A DNA stretch of 64,000 bases from Allomyces macrogynus ATCC 38327 (taxonomy: Eukaryota; Blastocladiomycota; Blastocladiomycetes; Blastocladiales; Blastocladiaceae). Location: contig GG745374.1 in NCBI GenBank assembly GCA_000151295.1, forward strand, positions 193,918 to 257,917, given 5' to 3'. This document shows, in pieces, positions 1 through 9,637 of the stretch. A model generated the notes under the pieces. It was not told where the DNA came from. It saw only the letters and a program-made list of their open reading frames with translations, and searched no databases. The position numbers and the translations under genes are program-made. The stretch's first letter is position 1. Each line of letters opens with the position of its first letter.

Positions 1-44
1 AGAACGAGAAGGGTGAACAGGACGGCGGTGTGGTCGGTCTTCAT
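1..44 (-). CDS. 5' end of a secreted-protein gene (partial, runs off left edge)
   Basis: Only the first 15 codons are in the window. Reading leftwards from the ATG at 44 gives MKTDHTAVLFTLLVL, a typical start of a signal peptide (charged N-terminus then a hydrophobic core). It closely resembles the first residues of the minus-strand gene starting at 40198 (MKSEGVAVLFIILAL), and the similarity continues upstream through the promoter. That makes this very probably a paralogous member of the same secreted family. The rest of the protein, and so its domain content, lies outside the window. A TATA-like box sits about 70 bp upstream of the ATG. Confidence 0.55.
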   Translation of the reverse strand, partial: MKTDHTAVLFTLLV

Positions 45-560
45 TGGAATCGTCGGTATTGGATGGCAGCGTTACGATCCGATTACTCGCCAACGAGGGG
101 CGATGCTGTGCCTTTATAGGCGCTCAATGTGGCGACGCCATGGTTTACCATGCTTTGCTGCAAGGATCGTACTTCTACCGTGCATGGTTTCAGATCCGCC
201 TGCAAGGCGTTGGCAACGCCGACGTGGCGAGCGATACGTCATGTCCGCCCACCCGTCAGCGGCGGCGCCGCGTTGTACGACCGTACGACCTGACTCGTCT
301 GGTCGTGTCGCGTTGCCTTTTGCCTTGGACGCAAGCGCAACTTTCGGTGAGCATCTATCGGGAAGATGATGCGGTAAATCTATACGTCTGAACGGCGCGG
401 AGGCCGAAGTTTCTGCTGGTTCACGCCCAATAGAAGGTCTCCAAGAGGCGTAACGCCCCTCTAAGCCGATGCAAGGTCAAGAACGTTTGGTGGTGTTAGG
501 CATCGTGCTGCTTACGAAAGTTCATCTTTCAGCCATCCACAGTTGATACTTTGCGAAGCG
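15..560. repeat. Duplicated 5'-region block, copy A (copy B at about 40170-40690)
   Basis: The two blocks can be aligned by eye from inside the signal-peptide codons, through the ATG and TATA box (71-143 against 40226-40298 is best conserved), and at intervals out to about 530 against 40660. This is a diverged segmental duplication of the 5' end and promoter of a gene, not a simple repeat. No long protein-coding frame is convincing upstream of the ATG in either copy. Confidence 0.5.
113..118 (-). promoter_or_regulatory. TATA-like box of the left-edge gene
   Basis: On the minus strand this reads TATAAA, about 70 bp upstream of the ATG at 44. The equivalent position upstream of the paralog at 40198 also carries a TATA element (TATAAAA at 40267-40273) inside a block of conserved sequence, which supports a real core promoter. 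Confidence 0.45.
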
Positions 561-2700
561 GGCCAAACGTGTTCATAAGCGCCAACATTAGGCCTTCGTT
601 TACATCAGCAGGGTGACTGCTCATGGTGAGGAGGCTTAAGGCCCGTTCGGCATTTTCCAGCCCAACAGTTCATAATCAGGTTGTTTCTGTCAGTGATTTG
701 GCCAACAGAATGTTTCTGTTGTGTTCACCGCCCTGCCGAACAGACCCAACGAGGGATATGTGAGCGCCGCGCGCTGTCGCCGTCCCCAGCATCGCTGGTG
801 CCGCCGCTCGTGGCGCTTGGTCCTCAACTTGAAGGAAGGCGACCCCGGTGCGCGCAGCAGACCGTCGAACCCGCTCCCTCGGCGCCGCTCATGGCCACGC
901 TCGCTGCCGCAGCACTGGGACCGTCGGATGCTCCAGTTTTAGGTGCTGGCGCTGCAGCCAAGCCCGCGTCAGTGCAAGCGTCGCCACCTGCCAGTACGGC
1001 CGCCGCATCGACAAATTTTTCCAGCTATAACTGACACGGCAATTCTTTCTGTTGCTTCGCTACCAGCCACTCTCGCGACCTCGGCGACATTCTGAGCAGC
1101 TGGCCGCTTACCAGCACCAGTAGCGAGTTGCGTTCCAAGGCCTGGTCTCTCGTGCGCCGCTGTGGCTCCTGACCAGACCCAGTTGTCATCGCCCGGCTCG
1201 ACCCGAAACGACGATCCCGCCCACCGATCATGTTCCTCTTGCTGGCCCTGAACTCGCTGCGCCCATGCGTCCGGCGCTCGCCGAGCTGACCAACATTGTG
1301 CCTCCACCACGTCTCCGCCACGAACCACGCGAAAAGGCACCTGCAGCTGTTTTTCGGAGGGGTTTTGGCGAGCGAAAACAGAAAACATTTTTCTTCTGTC
1401 CTCATACACCACAAGCTCGACGCCGCCGCCTGTCTTCTCTCCTTTCTATTCAAGCTGGCAGCGACCCCTGACTTGGGAGTTCTGGTGTCTGCCATCAAAA
1501 CGCTTCAATTTTTGGCCAGTCATCCCGTACTCACCGTTCAAACCACATGCGTTTTACACCCTGCATTGAAACTAGATAGATCACAGCTATCTTGATACAA
1601 ATGTTTCATGCGAATCGATCCGGTGGCTGCTGAGATCTGGTCACCGCCGAACTCCTATCTATGCCGCCTGGGTCGGTTTTGAGGCAAAGAGGTGTAGAAT
1701 CGATGCGCGCCATTGAGGGCATTCGAATGCAATTTGTTTGATGAATATCAGAGGTGATTTGAGTGAGGAGATAAATATGGCGGTCGCACTCGATCTACGT
1801 GGTGCAACGTTCGAGTTCAGCAAACGAGAAAAGTCTCGCGCCCAAGTTACACCACGTAGATTGAGCTCGACCGACCATTCGCGCCAGCTTTTTCTCCTCG
1901 CTCAAAATATCTTCGATGAGCACCAAAAAAAAAGCGCATTCGAACCCTCTTAATGGCGCGCTTCGATTCTGCACCTCTACGCGGTTGACCTGCCCAGGCG
2001 GCATCGATGCGTTTCGACGGTGGCCAGATCTCTGCGACCACTGAGCCGGTTCGGGTGGAAACTAAATAGAGAGTAGTTCTAGTCCATTTATTTTTGATGC
2101 GGATAGTAAAAACCATAGTGGTTGACTAGGGAGTACGGGAGAAGTGCCCAAAACTTGAGAAACGTCTTCGTGTCATCCTAAAAGGACGTTGGAACCTGAA
2201 TAGCCCCAAGGGCCGCTTGCCGAGAAATTAATAACGAGCCGGCATCGCTGAATACATCCAAGGATTACGTCGTGAGGAACACACGCTGCCTTGTTTATGC
2301 ATTATGCCGACGTGATCGGATCCCGCAACAACAGCATTTGTTCAAGTGCGGGCCGCATTAATGTGATCCATACTTCTCTTCGTGATCCTTGTCTGACCAT
2401 CAGTTGTCCCGGCGAAATTTTATGATTCCTGTCGCGTCAGAAAGTGTCCACGCCATAATTCCTGCACGATTCGGCGAACTCCACGAGACATTGCAAACTG
2501 CAAACTGCAAACTGCAAACCTGCCGTAGATCACGTAATCTGTCTCGATCAGATCAGATGCCAAGAACCTCCGACGATCATTGACCTAATGGCCGCCCGCA
2601 CGACAGCACTCCAGATTCCAGACTCCATCCACCACACTCCACGCTCCCTACTCCAGTTCCCCTCCATAGTCCCTCTGCCCTTCCGCATACTCCGTCCCTG
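560..2700. other. Gene-poor stretch, possible decayed coding remnant
   Basis: No gene is supported here. Between about 760 and 1080 the plus strand has Ala/Ser/Pro/Thr-rich reading frames with gene-like composition, but they are broken by stops and lack a clear start, splice sites or recognisable domain. The rest is AT-richer intergenic sequence. A short tandem array of GCAAACT units lies at 2493-2519. Confidence 0.3.
2493..2519. repeat. 7-bp tandem repeat, about four units
   Basis: The unit GCAAACT is repeated almost perfectly about four times in intergenic DNA roughly 180 bp beyond the 3' end of the S9 peptidase gene. It is a minor short tandem repeat with no visible function. Confidence 0.8.
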
Positions 2701-2701
2701 C

Positions 2702-5608
2702 CTAGAAAAAGTTGGCGACCCACTGGTACACGCGGCTCACGCCACGATCACCACGCGCCGTCTTGCTCTTATACTCGCGCGCATCAATCTCCGCCGCAGC
2801 AGCCGCAGCCGGGTCGGGCGACCGTGCACGGCGCACCACGCCGCCGCGCGGCACATCGAGCCCGACATTCCCTGGCTCGTGCCGCCGGTGCGACAACGTG
2901 CGTGACCGGCGCGGCGAGACCGACTCAAGCGTGATCCCGGGCGTCGGCGACGCGCGACCGCCGGTAAACGACGCCGACCGCGCAACACTGCCCGGCCGCG
3001 ACCCGACCACGACCGGGGTCACATCCCCGCGCGGGACGACGGGCGCCGGCACGGGCATAAGCGGCGCGCCGAGCGCGTAGATCAGGAACGCGTACTCTTG
3101 CGCCAAGTCGTCGAGGTGCGCGTACTGGCCCGAATTCCCGCCGTGACCTGCGTCGTCGATGCGCAACAGGAGTACATTGTCGGACTGCCAGTTGTGCCGC
3201 AGCTTGGCGACAAACTTGACGGGTTCGAAAAACGAGACGCGCGGGTCGTTCATCCCGCCGCAGACCATGACGTGCGGGTACGTCTCGCGCGGCTGCACGT
3301 TCGTGTATGGACAGTACGAGCGCATCACGTCATAGATCGTGCGGTCGGCCGCGGGGTTGCCCCACTCGGTGTACTCGAACGCTGTCCAAGGCAACGACGC
3401 GTCGAACATGGTGTTGACCACGTCGACAAACGGCACTTCCATGAGACACGCCTGGACCAGGTCGGGCGCCTCGTTCAGGACCGCGCCCATGAGCAGGCCA
3501 CCAGCCGACCGGCCATAAATGGCGAGTTGCGCGGGCGTCGTGTACCCTTCCTTGACGAGATGGTGCAGGCACCGCACAAAATCCTTGATCGTATTGGGTT
3601 TCTTGGCCAGCTTGCCCTCGTCGTACCACGCCATGCCGAGATCGGCGCCGCCGCGCACGTGCGCGATCGCATAGACGAACCCGCGATCGAGCAGAGAGAG
3701 ACGTTGCGTCGAGAAGATCGGGGTCACGCACGACCCGTACGCGCCGTAGGCATGCACGAGCGTCGGGTTGGTCCAGGGGCCCAATTCATTGTCGTTGGCG
3801 TGCACGCGACTGCCCGGCAGCGGCCGCCCGAGCAGGTCCTTGCGGTAGACGACCGACATGGGCACGGCCGTCCCGTCCTCGCCAATCGCAAACAGGCGGT
3901 GCGCCGCGTACAAGTCCGGATTATAGGGTCCCGCGGCACCCGCGACGGTCTCGGTGTGCACGACCGTGAACGCGCGCTCGTCCATGTGGTAGTCGACAAT
4001 CTGTTTGGGCTGCAAGAAGGAGGTATAGGTGTACCGCACGACATTGGTCGCAAACAGGACGTGCTTGGACAGGTCCGAGATTTCCTCGTCGAGCGACATG
4101 GGCCAGAGCGAGTAGACGGTCTCGGAAAATGATACGTAGTGGAACGTTTGCAGCGACGTGTCGCGCAGGTCGATCACTCGCACGTTCTGAATGCAGTTGG
4201 ACCGCTCAAAGACGACCAGGTGGTTCTGGCGCACTTGGAAGTCTTCGATCAGGACAAAGTCGCGCGGCGGGATGACGACCTCGCAATGCGCGTCGACATT
4301 GTTGGCCGCAGTTGCGTCGTCGGTCGACTCGGTGCTCGTCGGTGCCTCGGTGGCGGCAAAGATGCTCGCCATGGGCACGCGGAACAGCCAGTTGTTCTTG
4401 TGCACGCCCTCGTCCGTGAGGACGTAGAGCAGGTCGCCGTGCGCCTCGACCGTGTACTGCACCCCTTCGTGCCGTGGGAACAAGCGCCGCGGCACAGCGA
4501 GACCCGACGTCGTGACCGTCTTCTCGACCCACTCCGTGTCACCGGTAATCGCTTCCTCGCTGCCCTCATCGTCGTCATCAGCCGGCACCCACACGGTCGC
4601 CGTGGCCACCTCGTTGAGGTCGAGCGCCCACGTCTCAGACGTGATCTGCGCGCCGGCATGCACGAGAACAAACCGCGAGTTGCACGTCTTGGTGAGCGTC
4701 AAAAAGTACATGTCGTCGTCCTCCTGGTAGAGCACCTGGTCGTGCGCAGCCGGGTTCGTGTCGCCGAGCCGGTGGCGGCGCACCTGAAACGCGCGCTCGG
4801 TAGAGTCGAGCGCAAGATAGAATCCCCACTTGCCGTCATGGGAAAACTCGAAATTCTCCCAGCAGTCGTGCAGCCGGTCCGGCAAGAGCACGCGGCGGTG
4901 CAAGTCCTTGAAGAAGATGGTGAACCGCTCGGTGCCGGCACCGTCAATCCCAAACGCAATGAATCGGCCGCAAGGGGAGTGCCGCAAAAAGCCGACGCGG
5001 AAGTAGGCGCCGTCGGCGTACTCGGGCATAGCCGCGAGCTCGTTCTCGTCGAGGTAAACTTCCTCCTCGACCCCGGCACAACCGGCATCACCCGCAGCAC
5101 GGTACCGCACGTGCTGCCGGTACTCGTGGCCGGCGACTTTGCGCGAGTAGTAGGTCCAGCCGTCGGGAAGAGCCACCTCGGCCGTGCGCTCGTTCTCGTC
5201 GATGCGGTCAATGAACTCGCGCACGAGCTGCGTGCGCAATGCCGCGGTCGGCCGCTCGAGACAGTCGCGCGTGTACTCGTTCTCGCGCGCAATGTAGTTG
5301 AGCACCTCGGGGTTGGTGCGGTCGTGCAGCCACCGGAAATCGTCGGTCCACTCGTCGCCGTGGCAGTTGATTGTGGAAAACGCACGTTTGGGCGCGAGCG
5401 GCGGTGGCGCGTGCGCGGATTGATGCGGGAGCGGCAGATGCAGTGCTTGGTGCGCGCGCGCGTGTTTCCTACAGCCCAATAGTTCGTGTGAGTGCCTTGG
5501 ACGGAAGGGCGAGAGGAAAGAGCCAAAGCACGGCGTACGAAATGGTGTGCAGCAGCGGGCCCAGGTGCCGCCAGACGTCAGCGTACGCGTCGGGCGCAAA
5601 CCGCACAT
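2702..5608 (-). CDS. Oligopeptidase B-like prolyl oligopeptidase (peptidase S9A)
   Basis: Serine peptidase of the prolyl oligopeptidase family, closest in pattern to oligopeptidase B, which cleaves short peptides after basic residues. Seen in the sequence: an N-terminal motif DDFRWLHDRTNPEVL typical of the family, a propeller-like middle, and an alpha/beta-hydrolase end with the nucleophile in GRSAGG (about residue 700), the Asp in GGMNDPRVSFFEP (about 788) and the His in DDAGHGG (about 823). After the catalytic domain there is a low-complexity Pro/Arg/Ser-rich tail of about 110 residues that the family does not normally have. The start is uncertain: the open frame reaches an ATG at 5608, but homology begins only near 5390, and the first 70 residues are Arg/His/Pro-rich and could be an organelle-targeting peptide or mis-called 5' sequence. 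A separate upstream frame (5469-5945) overlaps this N-terminus and might be an alternative first exon. Confidence 0.85.
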   Translation of the reverse strand: MCGLRPTRTLTSGGTWARCCTPFRTPCFGSFLSPFRPRHSHELLGCRKHARAHQALHLPLPHQSAHAPPPLAPKRAFSTINCHGDEWTDDFRWLHDRTNPEVLNYIARENEYTRDCLERPTAALRTQLVREFIDRIDENERTAEVALPDGWTYYSRKVAGHEYRQHVRYRAAGDAGCAGVEEEVYLDENELAAMPEYADGAYFRVGFLRHSPCGRFIAFGIDGAGTERFTIFFKDLHRRVLLPDRLHDCWENFEFSHDGKWGFYLALDSTERAFQVRRHRLGDTNPAAHDQVLYQEDDDMYFLTLTKTCNSRFVLVHAGAQITSETWALDLNEVATATVWVPADDDDEGSEEAITGDTEWVEKTVTTSGLAVPRRLFPRHEGVQYTVEAHGDLLYVLTDEGVHKNNWLFRVPMASIFAATEAPTSTESTDDATAANNVDAHCEVVIPPRDFVLIEDFQVRQNHLVVFERSNCIQNVRVIDLRDTSLQTFHYVSFSETVYSLWPMSLDEEISDLSKHVLFATNVVRYTYTSFLQPKQIVDYHMDERAFTVVHTETVAGAAGPYNPDLYAAHRLFAIGEDGTAVPMSVVYRKDLLGRPLPGSRVHANDNELGPWTNPTLVHAYGAYGSCVTPIFSTQRLSLLDRGFVYAIAHVRGGADLGMAWYDEGKLAKKPNTIKDFVRCLHHLVKEGYTTPAQLAIYGRSAGGLLMGAVLNEAPDLVQACLMEVPFVDVVNTMFDASLPWTAFEYTEWGNPAADRTIYDVMRSYCPYTNVQPRETYPHVMVCGGMNDPRVSFFEPVKFVAKLRHNWQSDNVLLLRIDDAGHGGNSGQYAHLDDLAQEYAFLIYALGAPLMPVPAPVVPRGDVTPVVVGSRPGSVARSASFTGGRASPTPGITLESVSPRRSRTLSHRRHEPGNVGLDVPRGGVVRRARSPDPAAAAAAEIDAREYKSKTARGDRGVSRVYQWVANFF

Positions 5609-5945
5609 AATCGGCAACTAAATCGACGAGATGCAGCAGCCTTTCGAGCAGCTGCGGCGCGTCGGCGGGCATCGTAGCCGTGACGTTGGCGTCTAATTGC
5701 GCGCTGTCGTCGATCACGTCGGCGGGCCCATCCGGATCCCACCCGAGCGCGCTCAGGTCCTCGAGGAGCATCGCCGCCGTCGGAGGAGCCGTGGTCGCGG
5801 ACACTGTCTCTGTGCGCACAGCTTGGACGGCCAACGGGGTCCCGGGCGCGCTCGTCAGGTCACGCAGGGAGCTGGTGCGCTTGCGGAGCGGTCTCGCGAG
5901 GTTCCCAGCGGCGGCGCCGGCGTCGTGCATGTCGCTGCTGCTCAT
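5469..5945 (-). CDS. Hypothetical protein, or 5' exon of the downstream S9 peptidase
   Basis: A 158-codon open frame from an ATG at 5945 (MSSSDMHDAG...) to a stop at 5469. The first part is Ser/Thr/Ala-rich. The second half looks like folded sequence (LLEDLSALGWDPDGPADVID, then LLERLLHLVDLVADYVRFAP) and ends with a probable membrane segment around TISYAVLWLFPLALP. It overlaps the putative N-terminus of the S9 peptidase in another frame and has a potential donor (GTAGGA) near its stop, so it could be a spliced first exon. I do not recognise the family. Confidence 0.35.
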   Translation of the reverse strand: MSSSDMHDAGAAAGNLARPLRKRTSSLRDLTSAPGTPLAVQAVRTETVSATTAPPTAAMLLEDLSALGWDPDGPADVIDDSAQLDANVTATMPADAPQLLERLLHLVDLVADYVRFAPDAYADVWRHLGPLLHTISYAVLWLFPLALPSKALTRTIGL

Positions 5946-6651
5946 GGCGAAGCAACCGATGCGGGTGGTGGCACGGCGCGGTGAAGTTGTTGTCAAGGGT
6001 GGCCCTGGACCGCACCCACGCGTCGGTGCAGTCGTTGCTCGCTGGGAGATGCGTCCGGCGCGATCACCTGCCGTCACACACAGCATGTTAACACAAAAAC
6101 GACGCTCACCAAACAGACTCGCTTGCCGACATCGACACAGCGATCGCAACAGGGGTGGCCAATTTTGAATGACATGGGTGGAATATAATCCCGTGCCAGC
6201 TCTGGGCGGAGAGCACGTCAGGATTAGCCGGTTGGAAAAGGTGCTGTGCGTCCAGGCTTGTGGTCTGGTCACGAACGCTATATTTTGGATTTTCGACCTC
6301 ATCCAAGAAAATTGTTGTGTTGCAGGTCCTCGTAATGTTTCTGGAAGGATGAAAACTGCACTCTTTGAGTTTGCTCGTTCAACAATGCTTGCGGGGCGTG
6401 TGTTGGTGAGGACGGCTCAGTAGGGAAATAGCCTTTGCACCACCATTTCGGGAGGCCGTCTTCGTAATGCTGAAACCATCCATTCTTTGCTGGGTCTGTT
6501 TGGACGAGATCTGGTTTGGGCGAGATGTGAATTGGTGCTTGATGTCATGCCTTGCCGCTTGTTCGCACAAGATGTGACACAAGCTCGCTTCACCAGACCT
6601 GATCAGATCATGTTGAACGAACCTGTCGAAACACAAACCAGCCTACAAAAT

Positions 6652-7458
6652 CTATTCGTCAACCTCGATGCAATGCTGGCGAAGATGGTCCATGAAATCG
6701 TCTTCCGTGACCATCCACCTGCCCTTGTTCCCGGCCTTGATGGCGAGTCCATCATTCTCTTCCATCCCCGAAAACACTTTGGACTTGAGAATAACCTTGC
6801 CCACGTCCTTCTTCGCGCTCTCACACGTCTTGAACCGCGTCTCGTGGTCGAAAAACGCCATCCACCCAGCCGCGTAATAGTACACGTCGCCCTTGGCCAC
6901 AACCACGTCCATGCGCGGCATCTTGGCGTTGGGCTTTTTCGGGTTGAACGTACGCGTACGCTCATCATGCACGAATTGGAGGAACCGCCGCCCTAGTGCC
7001 GGCGCCGCGTCCGACGCTTCGCCAAAAGCAGCCACTCCACCCGCGCATTTCGTCACGTCGGGCGTGCCGTCGAGCGGCGAGAACGTGATGCCAAAGAGCG
7101 CAGTGTACGCGACGCTGATGTGGACCGAGCGCGCGCGGCTGGCGCGTCGTTGCTGATGGCTGGTGCTTCACTGTCACTATCCTCGGCGGACAGCATCTCA
7201 GCCTCTTCGAGAATCGCGTTGTGCTGCTGGCCAATTTCGTCGCGCGCGGGCATGAGCATGCGGATCGCTGACTGGTTAATAGTGCGATTCTCTTGGATGC
7301 GCGTAAGCTCCTCGTCGAGTTGGTCGAACCAGTCGCCCAAGCCCGCCAGCGCGATGCGCCCGACAATTTCCGGTGCATGGTGGGTGGAATGGGCCGAAGA
7401 GGTCGATCCGCGACGCTAGGTCGGCGACACGGTGGCGGTGAGGACGGATGGTGAGCAA
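6652..7458 (-). CDS. Hypothetical protein, split over at least two frames
   Basis: Two coding-like frames on the minus strand appear to be parts of one gene. The upstream part (about 7340-7180) reads GDWFDQLDEELTRIQENRTI and is acidic and probably helical. The downstream part (about 7110-6652) reads TALFGITFSPLDGTPDVTKC, then DVVVAKGDVYYYAAGWMAFF, and ends CIEVDE. The frame change near 7100-7180 could be a short intron (a GTCCGC donor with a CATCAG acceptor would give 77 bp) or an indel. No ATG opens the upstream frame, so a further 5' exon is needed, perhaps around 7400-7519. No domain is recognised. Coordinates are approximate. Confidence 0.4.
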
Positions 7459-8136
7459 TTCTGGTCGTGACGGCGTGGAGATGGGCGTCAGGTATCAATC
7501 GGTCGCGTTTTTTCCTCATGAAGACGGTGGATAACGGACTGAAGTCTTGCAGTTGGGGCAGGACGCGCTCGAGTGAGCGGTGGGTTCACAATTGGTCCTG
7601 ATGAGTGGAGAGTATGACAGGAAAGCGGTGCTGAGTCGCTGACGAGCTTGTCTTCATCATGGGTGTCAGAACCGCGAGGTGGCTGCGACGAAACTAGCGA
7701 AGCATTCAAGGGCGGCGCGCTCTAGAGCGTTCATGGCGGATAGACAAGTGGCGTTGGACCGCACGAATCGGGTTGCCAAGATTCGGATGTGACGCGCACA
7801 GAGCGGCGGTCACTTGCATCAAAACGACCCGCTGCCACGACTGCACACAACTTCAAGGTGGTATGAGCAGTACAAGCGTGTCAAATTGGCTCTCATCTTG
7901 AACTTCACCTCTATTTGATTGGCTGTGGCTCGCCGCCAAGGAGGTCACAAATCGATCTGTCAATGCGATGGGCAAACCAGCCGCAGGTCTGTACTTCGTG
8001 TGTTGACGTGGATGTTGAGGATGGGCTCGGTCAAATACTGGCCTGGCAAGAGGAGTCGAAGGACGATGAATCTGTTGCAGCAACCATTACAAGCCGCAAC
8101 AAAGATATTTGTACAGAACGCAACACTATCTCTCCA

Positions 8137-8956
8137 TCATATCCACCCTCTTGCATCAACAACAGCCACAGCAATGCGCGCGAGTGCATAAATGATTGGC
8201 ACGAGAATGGCCAGCAGCACAACCGGTGGTCCGATCCGCCACGCCCACGTGCGCCACGCTGGCGGGCGCATCTTGACGAGCAGCGCATCGGCTTGGCGGA
8301 ACAGGTCCTGCAGCGAGCCTGTATTGTCGAGCACACGTGTCGCGAGCCGCAGTTTCTCGTCCATGGGCTTTTGCGCGCGCATGCGCGCCTCGGCGTCGGC
8401 CTGCGGCATGTTGTCGCGCTTCATGAGCCGCTGCAGTTGCACGTCGTCGGGGCTACACACATGTGTGGCGCAGACGCGGACGCGGACATGGTGAGCGATT
8501 CGTGTCCCGTGCCGGTTCGTCCGACCATTGTTGCCCCAACGTGCACGCTTACCAGTACACAACGACGACCTCGTTGCAGAGCTTGTGTAGGCCGGCCTCG
8601 ATAAGCAGCGGGGCATCGACAACCACGAGCGGCTCGCCGCGCAGCCAGTAGTCGATCACCTTGGCGAGAATAGCGCGGCGAATGGCCGGGTGCGTGATGC
8701 GGTTGAGAATGTGCCGCTTGCCCTCGTCGGCAAAGATGATCGCGCCGAGTTTGGCGCGATCGAGCGCGCCCGAAGGTTGCTGCAAAATCTCGGGTCCAAA
8801 CGCGTCGACGAGGGCGCGCAGACCAGGTGTGCCGGGCTCGACGACTTGCCGCGCGAGTTGGTCGCAGTCGATAACAGGCACGCCACAGGCCGACAGGTGC
8901 CGCGACACGGACGACTTGCCCGTCGCGATGCCGCCAGTCAGGCCGACGATCTTCAT
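8137..8956 (-). CDS. coaE: Dephospho-CoA kinase
   Basis: Catalyses the last step of coenzyme A synthesis, ATP-dependent phosphorylation of dephospho-CoA. Two exons: 8956-8553 and 8452-8137, with a 100-bp GTAAGC...TGTAG intron, giving 239 aa. The start MKIVGLTGGIATGKSS carries the P-loop at residues 5-16, followed by the family motifs VIDCDQLAR, RITHPAIR and VVVDAPLLIEAGLH. Splicing restores VVVVYCPDDVQLQRLMKRDN, matching the family pattern of a hydrophobic strand followed by QLQRL and RD. The C-terminus adds a hydrophobic helix (IGPPVVLLAILVPIIYALA), so the enzyme is probably membrane-anchored, as in some eukaryotic homologues. The antisense frames here are shadows. Confidence 0.93.
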
Positions 8957-9637
8957 GGTGGGACGGTGCGGCAGGTGCGGTCGTTGCTGGTGGTGGTGGA
9001 TGTTGAGGAGGATGGGTCGCGCATCGCGAGAGATCGTCGTGTTGGGTGTTGAGCTGGCGGACGTCGAGCGCGATGCGTGCGGTAGGCACGGCACGTGGCT
9101 CGATTGATACTTTGGCAGGGACAAACAGGCAATTTGTTGCTCGAGCAGCAACTCTCACAACATAACATCGCTTGCACACGCCCTACTCATCCGCTGATAC
9201 GCACGGACTGCGGCCATGACTGCGGGTGGCTCGCAGGTTCATTGATTGGAGGTTGGCGTCGTTTCGCGCCCTTTCCAGCATCAGCCATTCATCGTCCCCA
9301 CTTCCTCTGCCGCAGCTGGTGGCCGCTGGCAACCACAACGCGGTGCGACGTCTCGCCGACCGGTGGAGATGCAGAGGCCCCAGAAGAATGAGATCGGGAG
9401 GTCATCGAACGTTTTTACGGCACACCATGTTGCTGATAGTTTGATAGGAGTCTCAGAGCGTCAACACGACGCTGGAACGGACCCAGGGCAAACACATGAC
9501 GATAAAAATGCGTAGAGTATACTGCTTCGGAGTAAACTTTTGGACACGCCAAACGAGAACGCAAACGCAAACCAAACAAACCAGGCACCGCTAACACAAT
9601 CGAACTATTATGAATAAGGAAGGCAACGCACGAGGAA
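8957..9637. other. Intergenic region
   Basis: Between the start of coaE and the 3' end of the multicopper oxidase gene, both on the minus strand. No gene, RNA or clear repeat was seen. It should hold the coaE promoter and the oxidase terminator. Confidence 0.5.

Noticed and set aside
681..1412. Overlapping open frames on both strands near the left end
   Set aside because: Ala/Ser/Pro-rich but broken, without consistent start, splice signals or domain. At most a decayed remnant.
3098..5482. Long plus-strand frames opposite the S9 peptidase
   Set aside because: Antisense shadows of the peptidase gene; the peptidase motifs are on the minus strand.
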